From positions 1 to 64,000 of the forward strand of contig JBMNOY010000002.1 in NCBI GenBank assembly GCA_050943315.1: DNA of 64,000 bases. The letters are read 5' to 3'. Every line of letters starts with the position of its first letter. Within the stretch, counting starts at the first letter, position 1. This document shows positions 53,285 through 62,853 of the stretch, one piece after another. The notes under the pieces were generated by a model. The model did no database searches, was not told the DNA's origin, and was given only the letters and a program-made list of their open reading frames with translations. The stretch comes from JBDKUD01 sp050943315. Its GTDB lineage: Bacteria > Bacillota > Syntrophomonadia > Syntrophomonadales > Syntrophomonadaceae. Both the position numbers and the translations under genes were made by a program.

Positions 53285-55522
53285 ATGAAGGATGGCCGGA
53301 AAAAGAAAACCGTGACAAAACTGGTGGCAGGTTCAAAAGCTCAAAATAAAGAAAAAACCAAAACGTCCTTTTTGGAAGTTGAGGTAATGTCAGTAATTTT
53401 TCTAATGCTGGCAGTTTTTATTTTTGTATGTCTTCGCAATCATCAGGTATTCCCTGATGATACTAAATTTGTTGGACTGATAGGTTCATTCATAACGGAT
53501 GTGTTGGAGGCCCTCCTGGGGACAGCTGCCCTGCTGGCGGCATTTTATTTTTTGAGCTGGGCTATTCACCTTGGTACAATTAAAAAATATTGGTCCATAA
53601 GAATGACCGGGGTTACCATTCTTACCCTTACGGTGTTAATAGCTATAAGTTTATACCGTATTCCCATTGGATTTAATAGCTGGGAGGCAGGAATAAGAGG
53701 CCTGGGCGGCGGGTACATAGGCGGTGCCTTGGGTTACGCATTATTTAAATTAGTTGGTAATGTAGGGGCAGCTATCACCTTGCTTATTGGAGCCATGCTG
53801 GGTTTAGTTATGATAATAAACCGCCCTATATCGGATATTGTCAAATTTTTTCTGACTAAAACCCGTAATCTTATGTACGATGCGGCTATGTTTGTAACAA
53901 CGCCGGAAAACAACCAGCATACTCCGGTTCATGATAAACCGGAGCCGGTAATAATTAATCATGCTGCCCCACCCGTTGAGGACCACCATTTGGCCGAGCC
54001 GCCGGTATTAGCCAAACCTTCTCCCACTATTATCGGACCGTCTGAAAAGGAAGGGGCCAAAAAAAAGTTGGAGATCGTCTATTCTCGCAAGGAGACGGAT
54101 TTTAAATACCAAAAGCCCCCCCTGGATTTGTTAAGTGAAATAAGCAGTGAGAGAACTATAGATAAAAAGAACATTAAGGAAAGTGTGAGTGTCCTTGAGG
54201 AAACCTTCGCCAGTTTTGGTATTACGGTAAAAGTAAACCAGGTTAGCTGCGGTCCCGCGATAACCCGCTATGAGCTGACCCCGGCGCCTGGAGTCAAAAT
54301 AAGTAAGATTATTAGTCTCAGTGATGATCTGCAGCTAAATCTGGCTGCCCCGGGAATCCGAATCGAAGCACCTATTCCGGGTAAATCGGCTATTGGTATT
54401 GAGGTTCCCAATAGCCGCATTTCCAGTGTAGGCCTGAGGCATCTGTTATCATCAAAAGCATTTATCAACTCAGATAATCCGCTGACCTTTGGTCTGGGTG
54501 AGGATATAGCAGGTAATTCGGTGGTTGCCACGCTGAGTGATATGCCGCATCTGTTAATAGCCGGGTCAACCGGTTCAGGTAAAAGCGTATGTTTAAACAG
54601 TATCATTATGAGTTTGCTATTTAATGCCACCCCGGAGCAGCTGAGACTGGTTTTTATTGACCCGAAAATGGTTGAGTTAACAGTTTACAATGGTATACCT
54701 CATTTGATGACACCGGTGGTTACTGATCCCAAGAAGGCATCAGTGGTACTGCGCTGGATGGTTACGGAGATGGATAAGCGCTACAAGGCCTTCGCTGAAA
54801 AGGGAGTCCGTGATATTTACCGCTACAATCAAGGCGAGAAAGAAAAAATGCCATATATTGTTATTGTGATTGATGAATTGGCTGATTTGATGATGGTGGC
54901 TCCCGTCGAAGTGGAGGACTCAATCTGTCGTTTAGCACAGATGGCCCGTGCTGCAGGTATGCATCTGGTAGTAGCTACCCAACGGCCTTCAGTGGATGTA
55001 GTGACAGGAGTAATCAAAGCCAATATTCCTTCCCGGATTGCTTTTGCGGTTTCTTCGCAGGCTGACTCACGTACTATTCTCGATATGGGGGGAGCTGAAA
55101 AGCTGCTGGGCAAGGGTGATATGTTATTCTTTCCCGTAGGGGCTAATAAACCATACCGGGTGCAGGGAGCATATGTATCTGACAATGATATTGAAAAAAC
55201 GGTGAATTTTATTAAGGAACAGGTTTCCGGACATGATATACCGGATATGAATGAGGACTTGGCCATGTCTTTGCAACAGGCAGACGCTGATTATGGAGAC
55301 GAATTGTTTTGGGAAGCAGTACAAATATTTGTTGATGCCCAGAAAGCGTCGGTGTCGATGTTGCAGAGAAAACTGCGCATAGGGTACTCCCGGGCTGCCC
55401 GGTTGGTGGATTTAATGGAAGAAAGAGGTATAGTATCGGAATTAGATAATAATAAGAAGAGAGAGATACTAATCGATCAGATGCAGCTGGAAAAACTATA
55501 CCCCAAGGATAATCTGGGCTAG
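53285..55522 (+). CDS. ftsK: DNA translocase FtsK/SpoIIIE
   Basis: A 745-residue translocase with four N-terminal membrane segments (about 30-180), a polar linker, then the motor with Walker A in LIAGSTGSGKSVCLNS and Walker B in IVIVIDELADLMMV, and a C-terminal winged-helix gamma domain (SVSMLQRKLRIGYSRAARLVDLME) that reads oriented DNA sequences. It clears or pumps chromosomal DNA at the septum, including into the forespore. It could be the cell-division or the sporulation form; sequence alone does not settle this. Confidence 0.95.
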   Translation: MKDGRKKKTVTKLVAGSKAQNKEKTKTSFLEVEVMSVIFLMLAVFIFVCLRNHQVFPDDTKFVGLIGSFITDVLEALLGTAALLAAFYFLSWAIHLGTIKKYWSIRMTGVTILTLTVLIAISLYRIPIGFNSWEAGIRGLGGGYIGGALGYALFKLVGNVGAAITLLIGAMLGLVMIINRPISDIVKFFLTKTRNLMYDAAMFVTTPENNQHTPVHDKPEPVIINHAAPPVEDHHLAEPPVLAKPSPTIIGPSEKEGAKKKLEIVYSRKETDFKYQKPPLDLLSEISSERTIDKKNIKESVSVLEETFASFGITVKVNQVSCGPAITRYELTPAPGVKISKIISLSDDLQLNLAAPGIRIEAPIPGKSAIGIEVPNSRISSVGLRHLLSSKAFINSDNPLTFGLGEDIAGNSVVATLSDMPHLLIAGSTGSGKSVCLNSIIMSLLFNATPEQLRLVFIDPKMVELTVYNGIPHLMTPVVTDPKKASVVLRWMVTEMDKRYKAFAEKGVRDIYRYNQGEKEKMPYIVIVIDELADLMMVAPVEVEDSICRLAQMARAAGMHLVVATQRPSVDVVTGVIKANIPSRIAFAVSSQADSRTILDMGGAEKLLGKGDMLFFPVGANKPYRVQGAYVSDNDIEKTVNFIKEQVSGHDIPDMNEDLAMSLQQADADYGDELFWEAVQIFVDAQKASVSMLQRKLRIGYSRAARLVDLMEERGIVSELDNNKKREILIDQMQLEKLYPKDNLG

Positions 55523-55563
55523 TATTTTATTGCCCAGGAATAGTATTATTAGAGGTGAGGGGA

Positions 55564-56520
55564 ATGAGGCTTACTACTCGCGAGAGAGAGATCGTTGAGG
55601 TCCTAAAAAAAGAGCCTCTGATTTCTCAGGATGATCTGGCGCAGCGTTTCCATATTAGTAGATCTTCAATTGCTGTACATATATCGAACTTAATGAAAAA
55701 AGGGGTTATAGCAGGCAAGGGCTATGTATTTAATGAACAAGTATCTGTTGTTGTGGTGGGAGAATGCTGTACAAAAGTTAGTATTAGTACTAGGGGCGAC
55801 CTAAATAACGTAGATATAAACGATGGAGGTTTTGCTACGGAGGTAAGTGAAGCCTTATCTAGATTCGGGGTTTATGTTAAATTAATAACGGTAACGGGAA
55901 ATGATGATATTGGATTAAGATTAGTTAACCGTTTTCGAGCCCATAATATTGATATATCAAACATTTATCATCACCCCCGAAGGAGTTGTCGGCTGGTTTT
56001 AGTTGATAATGTACTTGTGTACCGGGAAGGTTACACTAATGAGGAATACCGGGAGGCTATTGAAGCCAAAAGCTGGGTAGCTTCCAACTGTGAGTGGCTG
56101 ATAGTTGAAGACCAGTTTCAAGAGATAATATTTAACCAGATTTTAACCAGGGAACACAATATACCAAAATCCTGCACCTGTAAATATGTTAATGGTCCCC
56201 AGGATATACCTGATGTTTTAAGCGGATTTAGCCTGGTGGTTATCGGCGTAGATAATTTTGACAGGTTAGACGGCTATATCAACCGGGTTAATTTGATGAT
56301 ACGAAGAAATGATCAGCATTTCGTAGTTACGGATGGCAAAACTAACATTACTTGTGTCAATCAATCCGGAGTAACTGATTATGCTATGCTGCCCACGCAG
56401 AATTTCTCCGTTCAATCAAAATTACCTTTGTTGATGACCGGTATCATATATGGGCTTATATCAGGTTATCCACTCAGACAAGCTTTCAGGATCGGTGCTG
56501 GGACTGCCTCATCAAATTAA
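55564..56520 (+). CDS. Winged-helix regulator fused to a degenerate PfkB-kinase domain
   Basis: A protein of about 318 residues from ATG 55564, downstream of GAGGTGAGG. Residues 1-60 are a winged helix-turn-helix (SQDDLAQRFHISRSSIAVHI); the rest has the PfkB sugar-kinase fold (VVVVGECCTKVSIST, then VSEALSRFGVYVKLITVTG). The C-terminal kinase motif, normally TGAGDAF, is replaced by FSVQSKLPLLM before GIIYGLISGYPL, so the catalytic Asp is missing. It is probably a ligand-sensing transcription regulator rather than an enzyme. The ligand and targets are unknown. Confidence 0.75.
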   Translation: MRLTTREREIVEVLKKEPLISQDDLAQRFHISRSSIAVHISNLMKKGVIAGKGYVFNEQVSVVVVGECCTKVSISTRGDLNNVDINDGGFATEVSEALSRFGVYVKLITVTGNDDIGLRLVNRFRAHNIDISNIYHHPRRSCRLVLVDNVLVYREGYTNEEYREAIEAKSWVASNCEWLIVEDQFQEIIFNQILTREHNIPKSCTCKYVNGPQDIPDVLSGFSLVVIGVDNFDRLDGYINRVNLMIRRNDQHFVVTDGKTNITCVNQSGVTDYAMLPTQNFSVQSKLPLLMTGIIYGLISGYPLRQAFRIGAGTASSN

Positions 56521-56564
56521 TTACATTGCTAATTCATATTACCCCTTGGTTAGGAGTTGATCAC

Positions 56565-57317
56565 GTGGAATTTGGGAAAAAATTAAAAGAAGAAAGAGAA
56601 AGACAAGGTTATAGCCTGGAGGCAGTTGAGGAAGAGACCAAAATCAGGAAGGTTTATATTAAGGCATTAGAGGATGAGGAGTTTTCTCTCCTTCCGCCTC
56701 GGGTATATGCTGTTGGTTTCCTAAAATTGTATGCCAACTTCTTAAAGCTTAACGCAGAAGAGATGGTAGAAGAATTTAAATCGATGGCCTATAGTGACGA
56801 AGAAGAGGAACATGCTGTTGGTACTGCATCGATACCTGAAGAGCGTGGTATCCAGTGGCCTCGTATTTTTAATCTGAAAAGAATAATACCGGCGGCAGTC
56901 TTTTTAGTATTGGCTATTTGGGTAGGTAATCTGTTAGTGGACAATTTTAACCATCAAGCGGAAAACGAACCTATCTCCCCCCGTCCACAGCAGACGGAAA
57001 CTCAATCACCGGTTGATAAAACTGCTCCACCTTCCCAAGCAAAAGTTGATAAACCCCTTCAGGCGGCCGTTTTAATTGAAGCAACACAGGAATGCTGGCT
57101 GCGAGTAGCAGTTGACGAGCAGCAGCAATATGAAGGTACTCTTTTACCCGGTCAAACCAAGTCCTTTACTGGAAAGGAATCGGTGGTGATTAACGCCGGT
57201 AATGCTGGTGGTATAAACATTACTTTTAATGACAATAAGCTTGGTCCGCTGGGAAGTCCTGGGGAGGTAGTAGAAAAAGAGTTTTCCATTGAGAACCCTG
57301 ATACGGAAATGGAGTAG
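56565..57317 (+). CDS. RodZ-like membrane protein with helix-turn-helix
   Basis: A protein of about 250 residues from GTG 56565, 8 bases after AGGAG. Residues 1-75 are a RodZ-type helix-turn-helix (FGKKLKEERERQGYSLEAVEEET, positions 2-24), residues about 107-127 a single membrane segment (AAVFLVLAIWVGNLLV), followed by a Pro/Gln-rich linker and an outer DUF4115 beta domain (about 165-245). RodZ links MreB to the envelope in rod-shaped cells. It overlaps the rimO upstream frame and is likely co-transcribed with it. Confidence 0.82.
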   Translation: MEFGKKLKEERERQGYSLEAVEEETKIRKVYIKALEDEEFSLLPPRVYAVGFLKLYANFLKLNAEEMVEEFKSMAYSDEEEEHAVGTASIPEERGIQWPRIFNLKRIIPAAVFLVLAIWVGNLLVDNFNHQAENEPISPRPQQTETQSPVDKTAPPSQAKVDKPLQAAVLIEATQECWLRVAVDEQQQYEGTLLPGQTKSFTGKESVVINAGNAGGINITFNDNKLGPLGSPGEVVEKEFSIENPDTEME

Positions 57318-57321
57318 AGCT

Positions 57322-58653
57322 GTGAATATAGGTTTTATTAGTTTAGGGTGCCCGAAGAACCGGGTTGATACCGAAATCATGATGGGAATATTGAAAAAAG
57401 CAGGGCACCGGATAGTTGATTCTCTACATAAGGCCGATCTGATAATTGTTAATACCTGCGGCTTTATAACTGCGGCTAAAGAAGAAGCCATTAATACAAT
57501 CATACAAACCGGCAAGTTAAAAAAAACCGGTGGGCTCAAGTACCTGCTGGCCACCGGTTGTTTATCTCAAAGGTACGGTACGGAATTACTGGACGAGATG
57601 CCTGAGCTGGATGCGGTAATTGGTATCTCTTCTTTTACTTCTATTGATAAGGCCATAGAAGCGGTAATAGCGGGCGAAAGAATTGTTTGGGTCGATGAAC
57701 CTCCCGCTAGTTTTATTGAGGAAGGACCAAGGACTTTAACAACCCCGGCTGGTTCAGCCTACCTAAAGATTGCTGAGGGCTGCAGCAACCGCTGCAGCTA
57801 CTGTGCCATACCTTTAATAAGGGGTAATTTGCGTTCCCGGCCGGCTGACCAGGTCTTAAGTGAGGCAGAGGGTCTTGTAGCGGCCGGGGTTAAGGAACTG
57901 GTAATAATTGCACAGGATACAGCGGTTTATGGTGCAGATCTGGCTAATGGTATCGGCTTGCCAGAACTCTTAACTTCCCTTGGAGAGATAAATGGTCTGG
58001 AATGGATACGGCTCATGTATCTACATCCTTCTCATCTCAACGATAACATTATTAATGTAGTGGCCAGGGAGCCTAAAATAGTACCATATCTGGATATTCC
58101 GATTCAACACACCTCAGATAAAATTTTAGAAAATATGAACAGAAAGCATAACCGGGAAGACTTAAATAGTCTTATAATAAAACTTAGAAAAAGTATTCCA
58201 GGATTGGTATTGAGAACCACCTTAATGGTTGGATATCCAGGCGAAGACAGCAATGATTTTAGCAATATGCTGGAGTTTGTCCGTGAAAACGAATTTGATT
58301 GGCTGGGGGTTTTTTCCTTTGTACCTGAGGAAGGAACAGCAGCCGCAAGGCTCGATAATCAGGTGCCCGAGGAAATTAAAGAAGAGAGAAAGGATGCCAT
58401 ATTAAGATTACAGAGTGGAATTACTCGCAAAAAGAACATTTCCCGGTTGAATAGGGTGGAGCGGATACTAATTTCATCAGAAATATCGAAAAATTTATAC
58501 CTTGGCAGAGGTTATTACCAGGCCCCCGAGGTTGACGGTGTCACCCTGGTTAAATCGGAAACAAAACTTTCCCGGGGAACATTTGTAAATGTACAACTTA
58601 AAGGGGTGCGAGATTACGACACGATAGGGGAATATATTAATGAATCTTCCTAA
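57322..58653 (+). CDS. rimO: Ribosomal protein S12 methylthiotransferase RimO
   Basis: A radical-SAM enzyme of about 443 residues that methylthiolates an Asp of ribosomal protein S12. It has an N-terminal UPF0004 domain with cluster Cys residues (SLGCPKNRVD, NTCGFI, ATGCLSQRY), the radical SAM motif CSNRCSYCAIP, and a C-terminal TRAM domain. The GTG at 57322 gives the canonical start; GGAG lies about 8 bases upstream. Its 3' end overlaps pgsA by 14 bp. Confidence 0.95.
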   Translation: MNIGFISLGCPKNRVDTEIMMGILKKAGHRIVDSLHKADLIIVNTCGFITAAKEEAINTIIQTGKLKKTGGLKYLLATGCLSQRYGTELLDEMPELDAVIGISSFTSIDKAIEAVIAGERIVWVDEPPASFIEEGPRTLTTPAGSAYLKIAEGCSNRCSYCAIPLIRGNLRSRPADQVLSEAEGLVAAGVKELVIIAQDTAVYGADLANGIGLPELLTSLGEINGLEWIRLMYLHPSHLNDNIINVVAREPKIVPYLDIPIQHTSDKILENMNRKHNREDLNSLIIKLRKSIPGLVLRTTLMVGYPGEDSNDFSNMLEFVRENEFDWLGVFSFVPEEGTAAARLDNQVPEEIKEERKDAILRLQSGITRKKNISRLNRVERILISSEISKNLYLGRGYYQAPEVDGVTLVKSETKLSRGTFVNVQLKGVRDYDTIGEYINESS

Positions 58654-59176
58654 TAGTTTGACACTACTGCGAATATCCTTAATTCCCATTTTCGTTATCT
58701 TCTTGACTGTACGAATTCCTTATGGGGATTATCTTGCTGCCCTGATTTTTATCGTTGCCGCCCTAACTGACAGCCTGGATGGTTACCTGGCGCGCAAATG
58801 GAAACAGGTGACCAAAATGGGTATCATTTTAGATCCCCTGGCAGATAAATTGCTTATAACGGCAGCGCTTATTAGTTTGGTGGAACTGGGGAGAATATCC
58901 GGATGGATTGCGATTATAATTCTAGGGCGGGAATTTGCTGTATCCGGTTTAAGAACACTAAAGGCTGAGGAAGGAATCATAATCGCAGCCAGCAAACTGG
59001 GTAAAATTAAAACTATTAGTCAGATTATTGCCGTGGTATTGATTATTCTGCAGAACTTATACTACCCGTTTTTTAAATGGCCCATCGGAGCCTGGGCAAT
59101 GTATATCGCTGTTGCCATTACCGTAATATCAGGCGTAGAATATTTCCGCAATTTCAAAATAAGCATGGACAGCTAG
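58640..59176 (+). CDS. pgsA: CDP-diacylglycerol-glycerol-3-phosphate phosphatidyltransferase
   Basis: A 178-residue membrane enzyme that makes phosphatidylglycerol phosphate. The CDP-alcohol phosphotransferase motif is complete (DSLDGYLARKWKQVTKMG, then LDPLADKLL). It overlaps the end of rimO, a common arrangement in Clostridia, and is followed by a terminator. Confidence 0.96.
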   Translation: MNLPNSLTLLRISLIPIFVIFLTVRIPYGDYLAALIFIVAALTDSLDGYLARKWKQVTKMGIILDPLADKLLITAALISLVELGRISGWIAIIILGREFAVSGLRTLKAEEGIIIAASKLGKIKTISQIIAVVLIILQNLYYPFFKWPIGAWAMYIAVAITVISGVEYFRNFKISMDS

Positions 59177-59231
59177 AATGTTATCACATATATATCCTAA
59201 TAGATAAACAAATTGAATATGAATATATTCT

Positions 59232-59262
59232 AAAGTGACCATTAAAAGGTCACTTTTTTGTT
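59232..59262 (+). terminator. Terminator after pgsA
   Basis: The arms AAAGTGACC (59232-59240) and GGTCACTTT (59248-59256) are followed by TTTG, closing the rodZ-rimO-pgsA run. Confidence 0.85.
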
Positions 59263-59314
59263 TCTGTTATGATGCATTTACATATTTTTGGCTCCGTTTT
59301 AGGACTTTGGTCTA

Positions 59315-59323
59315 TGTTATAAT
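59315..59323 (+). promoter_or_regulatory. Extended -10 promoter of the membrane protein / FtsH-like pair
   Basis: TGTTATAAT (TATAAT at 59318-59323) stands 23 bp before the GTG start at 59346. The -35 region is not clear. Confidence 0.45.
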
Positions 59324-59345
59324 TAACGGCGAAGGAGGGGGAGCA

Positions 59346-59870
59346 GTGGAAAAAGGAGAATTCAAAATATTTCGTGCTATAGCAGCACTGGTAGTAGTTT
59401 CTGCCCTGTTTTTTGGGAGCTATTGGCTCTATAATCAATTCGGTGTTGAAAAACCCCTTGCTGACCAAATTAACGGCATTACAGGAGTAAAAAAGGCTGT
59501 TATTGATAACCAAAACCACCAATTAATCATAGAAGTGGAGTTAGGTGATGTTGACAACCTGCAAAGCACATATGCCGGATTGCAAAAGGTCATTGATAAG
59601 GAATTAAAAGACAAAGATTATCAGCTCAATATACAGGACAAGCGCAACCCTAAACTGGAGAAGGCGTATGATAATGTCCAGCTGATAGTTTATGAAGCCC
59701 TTGCCAATAACCGGTATCTGTGGCTGCAAGAGGAAATGACCCCGCGATTAAAGAACATTGATCACAAAATCTTCGTAGATCAACATAATCTCTATGTTCA
59801 GATGAAGGATGGAGACAATTATTTATATGAAGTGATTAGCCGGGGACAGGCTGAATCAAACATAAAGTAG
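59346..59870 (+). CDS. Single-pass membrane protein preceding the FtsH-like protease
   Basis: A 174-residue protein from GTG 59346, just after GGAGGGGGAGCA. One membrane segment (about 11-31, AIAALVVVSALFFGSYWLY) is followed by a mixed domain of about 135 residues (KPLADQINGITGVKKAV) and a helical C-terminus. I do not recognise the family. It is 20 bp upstream of the FtsH-like gene and likely in the same transcript. The shortened FtsH-like partner lacks an outer domain, so this protein might supply it; that is an inference. Confidence 0.7.
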   Translation: MEKGEFKIFRAIAALVVVSALFFGSYWLYNQFGVEKPLADQINGITGVKKAVIDNQNHQLIIEVELGDVDNLQSTYAGLQKVIDKELKDKDYQLNIQDKRNPKLEKAYDNVQLIVYEALANNRYLWLQEEMTPRLKNIDHKIFVDQHNLYVQMKDGDNYLYEVISRGQAESNIK

Positions 59871-59889
59871 GACAAAGGGGAGGTATCTG

Positions 59890-61377
59890 GTGAAGGAATT
59901 AGTTGTGGGTTCCGGGTTGGCCCTGCTCATTTTTTTGGGAGCGATAGGCGTAAATGTAACCCCTTTTGTATTTTTCGGAGTAATTCTGGGGGGATTCTAC
60001 TTTTTTATGCGAACTCAGGGCCAGGTTAAGTTCAATGATGTTACGAGCGGAGTTAGAAGCAAACAGACAATAAGCTTCGCTGATATTGGAGGACAAAATA
60101 CGGCTATTAAAGAACTGCAGGAGGCTCTGGAGTTTATTTTGAAGGCTGATGAAATTAGTAAAATGGGTATTAGACCACTTAAAGGGGTATTGCTGGTAGG
60201 ACCGCCGGGCACGGGCAAAACACTTTTGGCCCGGGCTGCCGCCAGTTATACCAAATCGGCTTTTATGACTGTTTCGGGCAGTGAATTTATCGAGGTCTAC
60301 GCGGGAGTGGGGGCCAAAAGGGTAAGACAGTTGTTTGATGATGCACGCAAAAAGGCCAGAAATGAAAATTACAAGAGTGCAATAATTTTTATAGACGAAC
60401 TGGAAATACTAGGGGCCAAAAGGGGAAGTCACAGCAGTCATATGGAATATGACCAAACCTTGAATCAGCTGCTGGTGGAAATGGACGGAATTACGCCCAA
60501 TGAGGAACCGCGGATACTGTTGATAGGAGCTACTAACCGGGCCGATATGCTTGATCCGGCCTTGCTTAGACCGGGCCGGTTTGACCGTCAGGTGGAAGTA
60601 GGTTTGCCTGACAAAAGCGGAAGGATCAAAATTTTAGAAATTCACACCCGCAATAAACCTCTGGCGGATAATATAAGGCTTGATGAAGTGGCCCGGGCTA
60701 CTTTCGGTTTTTCTGGTGCCCACCTGGAAAGCCTGACCAACGAGGCAGCAATTCTGGCTATGCGCGAAGAATCTGCGCTGCTTGAGGAAAAACATTTTAT
60801 GGAGGCTATTGACAAGGTTATACTGGGTGAGAAATTGGACCGTAAACCATCCCGGGATGAAATTGAAAGGGTTAGCATACATGAAAGTGGACATGCCCTG
60901 GTAAGCGAACTGGTGGAACCTGGTTCCGTATCATCCTTAACAATAGTACCCCGTGGCAAGGCACTTGGTTTCCTGCGCAAGTCTCCGCAGGACGACCAAT
61001 ACCTGTACACCCGGGATGACCTTGAAAAGCAAATAATGGTGGCCCTGGCGGGTACCATTGCCGAAGAGATAAAATTCGGTAACCGAAGCACTGGTGCACG
61101 TAATGACTTTAACCAGGCCTGGTCAGTAGCCAAAGAAATTATTGAAACCGGGCTTTCCTCCCTGGGAGTAGTAGGGCAGCCGGAAATTCCCGAAGGGGCT
61201 ATATTTAAAGAATGTCAGGCTATTATCAAGGATATGGAAAGGGCTACCAAAGAGTTGCTCAAGGATAAAAGCCACCTGATTGAGAAAATTGCCAGTATAA
61301 TGATTAGAGAAGAGACTCTTGACCGTAAGAAGTTTCTTGAAATAATAAATACTGGCTGCAACCAAATAGCCGTTTAA
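59890..61377 (+). CDS. Short FtsH-like AAA+ zinc metalloprotease
   Basis: A 495-residue protein of the FtsH family, shorter than the usual 600 or more. Residues 5-40 hold two close membrane segments with almost no outer loop. The AAA+ module has Walker A GPPGTGKT (104-111), Walker B IIFIDELEILG and LLRPGRFDRQVEVGLP; the protease has HESGH (331-335) and the third zinc ligand region GARNDFNQA. Both activities appear intact. The missing outer domain sets it apart from housekeeping FtsH, which is probably encoded elsewhere. The GTG follows AAAGGGGAGG. Confidence 0.85.
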   Translation: MKELVVGSGLALLIFLGAIGVNVTPFVFFGVILGGFYFFMRTQGQVKFNDVTSGVRSKQTISFADIGGQNTAIKELQEALEFILKADEISKMGIRPLKGVLLVGPPGTGKTLLARAAASYTKSAFMTVSGSEFIEVYAGVGAKRVRQLFDDARKKARNENYKSAIIFIDELEILGAKRGSHSSHMEYDQTLNQLLVEMDGITPNEEPRILLIGATNRADMLDPALLRPGRFDRQVEVGLPDKSGRIKILEIHTRNKPLADNIRLDEVARATFGFSGAHLESLTNEAAILAMREESALLEEKHFMEAIDKVILGEKLDRKPSRDEIERVSIHESGHALVSELVEPGSVSSLTIVPRGKALGFLRKSPQDDQYLYTRDDLEKQIMVALAGTIAEEIKFGNRSTGARNDFNQAWSVAKEIIETGLSSLGVVGQPEIPEGAIFKECQAIIKDMERATKELLKDKSHLIEKIASIMIREETLDRKKFLEIINTGCNQIAV

Positions 61378-61399
61378 ACCGGGCCCCGGCCCGGTTTTG
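61377..61399 (+). terminator. Terminator after the FtsH-like gene
   Basis: The arms AACCGGG (61377-61383) and CCCGGTT (61390-61396) around a GC-rich loop are followed by TTG. Confidence 0.75.
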
Positions 61400-61510
61400 T
61401 TATAAGGGAGCATTCAGACGGCAACGGATATCATTCCAACATATACCTCAAGAAATTGCTTATAATAAGCATAGACCTAGTTCTTGTGAAAAATAGGAGT
61501 GATATTTAAC

Positions 61511-62764
61511 TTGAAAAAAGCTTATTTAATATCAACCGGTACTGAACTACTACTGGGTACAACTGCGGATACTAACTCGGTATTTATATCGCAACAACTA
61601 GATTCCATAGGTATAAGGGTAATAGGTAAAAGTACAGTTGGTGACAACGAAGCAACTATAAGAAACGCATTTTTAAATGGGCTGGAATTAGCCGATATTG
61701 TCATTTCCAGCGGCGGGATGGGGCCTACTTTTGATGATATGACCAAAACCGTGGCCTGTGATGTAATGGGAGTAGAAATGCAGCTCAGGGATACTGAGGT
61801 TGATACTTTGAAAGAGTTTTTTAACCGGCGGCAACGTCCTATGCCGGAGATTAACCTTAAACAAGCCATGTTTCCGCCGGAAGCGATAGTTCTAAAGAAC
61901 CCCCTGGGGACTGCGCCAGGTATGTATTTACGTAAAAATGATAAGGTAATAGTTTTATTGCCGGGACCTCCGGCGGAAATGCAGATGATGTACCGGCAGG
62001 AATTAGAACCGTTGTTGAAGAAGGAATTCATGCTTCAGTCTAATCAAACTGCGGTACGCAGTATAAACGTACTGGGCCTGGGTGAGTCAAAGGTGGAAGA
62101 AATGTTAAGTCCGGTTTTGAACGATTGCCAGGGCTGCAGTCTGGCATTGCTGGCCCGGGATGGCGAAGTTAAAATAAGGGTTACTGCCGAAGGGGAAAAC
62201 CATCAGCACAGCCAAGAAATATTAGATAAATTAACCACCCGGATAGTTGGTCTAATGGGCGATTATGTTTTTGGCTTCGATGAAGAAACATTAGTACAAA
62301 AAGTTGCCCAGCTGTTGCAAAAAGAAGGCAAGAGTATTGCAACGGCGGAATCGTGTACCGGGGGATGGTTGTCTAAAATGATAACTGATCTTCCGGGGAG
62401 CTCTAAGTACTATTGGGGATCAGTTATATCTTATAGTAATGAGGCCAAGGTTAGGCTGCTGGGTGTTAAAGAGGAAACCTTGGCTCAATTCGGTGCTGTG
62501 AGTGAACAAACCGCCAGGGAAATGGCTTATGGAATAAGACAACAGTCAGGTGCGGCCATAGGAGTAGCTATAACCGGTATAGCCGGTCCTGATGGGGGCA
62601 GCGAAGATAAACCGGTGGGATTAGTATATATCGCGGTAGCTGAAGGAAATGACTGTTTGGTTAAGGAAATGCGGTTTGTGGGCTCGCGGGAAGCAATCCG
62701 CATTTTGGCGGCTAAATCTGCTTTAGACTTGGTAAGGAAGCGTTTACTGGATAAAAAGGAATAG
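61511..62764 (+). CDS. cinA: CinA family protein (NMN deamidase / competence-damage)
   Basis: A protein of about 417 residues. The N-terminal MoCo-biosynthesis-like domain (about 1-170) starts AYLISTGTELLLG and has SSGGMGPTFDDMT; the C-terminal CinA domain (about 255-410) has TAESCTGGWLSKMI and GIAGPDGGSEDKPVG. It deamidates NMN in pyridine-nucleotide recycling and often lies upstream of recA, as here. TTG 61511 lies 8 bases after AGGAGTGAT. Confidence 0.93.
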   Translation: MKKAYLISTGTELLLGTTADTNSVFISQQLDSIGIRVIGKSTVGDNEATIRNAFLNGLELADIVISSGGMGPTFDDMTKTVACDVMGVEMQLRDTEVDTLKEFFNRRQRPMPEINLKQAMFPPEAIVLKNPLGTAPGMYLRKNDKVIVLLPGPPAEMQMMYRQELEPLLKKEFMLQSNQTAVRSINVLGLGESKVEEMLSPVLNDCQGCSLALLARDGEVKIRVTAEGENHQHSQEILDKLTTRIVGLMGDYVFGFDEETLVQKVAQLLQKEGKSIATAESCTGGWLSKMITDLPGSSKYYWGSVISYSNEAKVRLLGVKEETLAQFGAVSEQTAREMAYGIRQQSGAAIGVAITGIAGPDGGSEDKPVGLVYIAVAEGNDCLVKEMRFVGSREAIRILAAKSALDLVRKRLLDKKE

Positions 62765-62853
62765 CTGTAACATAATGTGAAAATAGTTTTTTTGGCCAGC
62801 TTTCACTAAGGTATTAAAATAATGACGTTTTAAATCTGTTAGGGAGGAGAATA

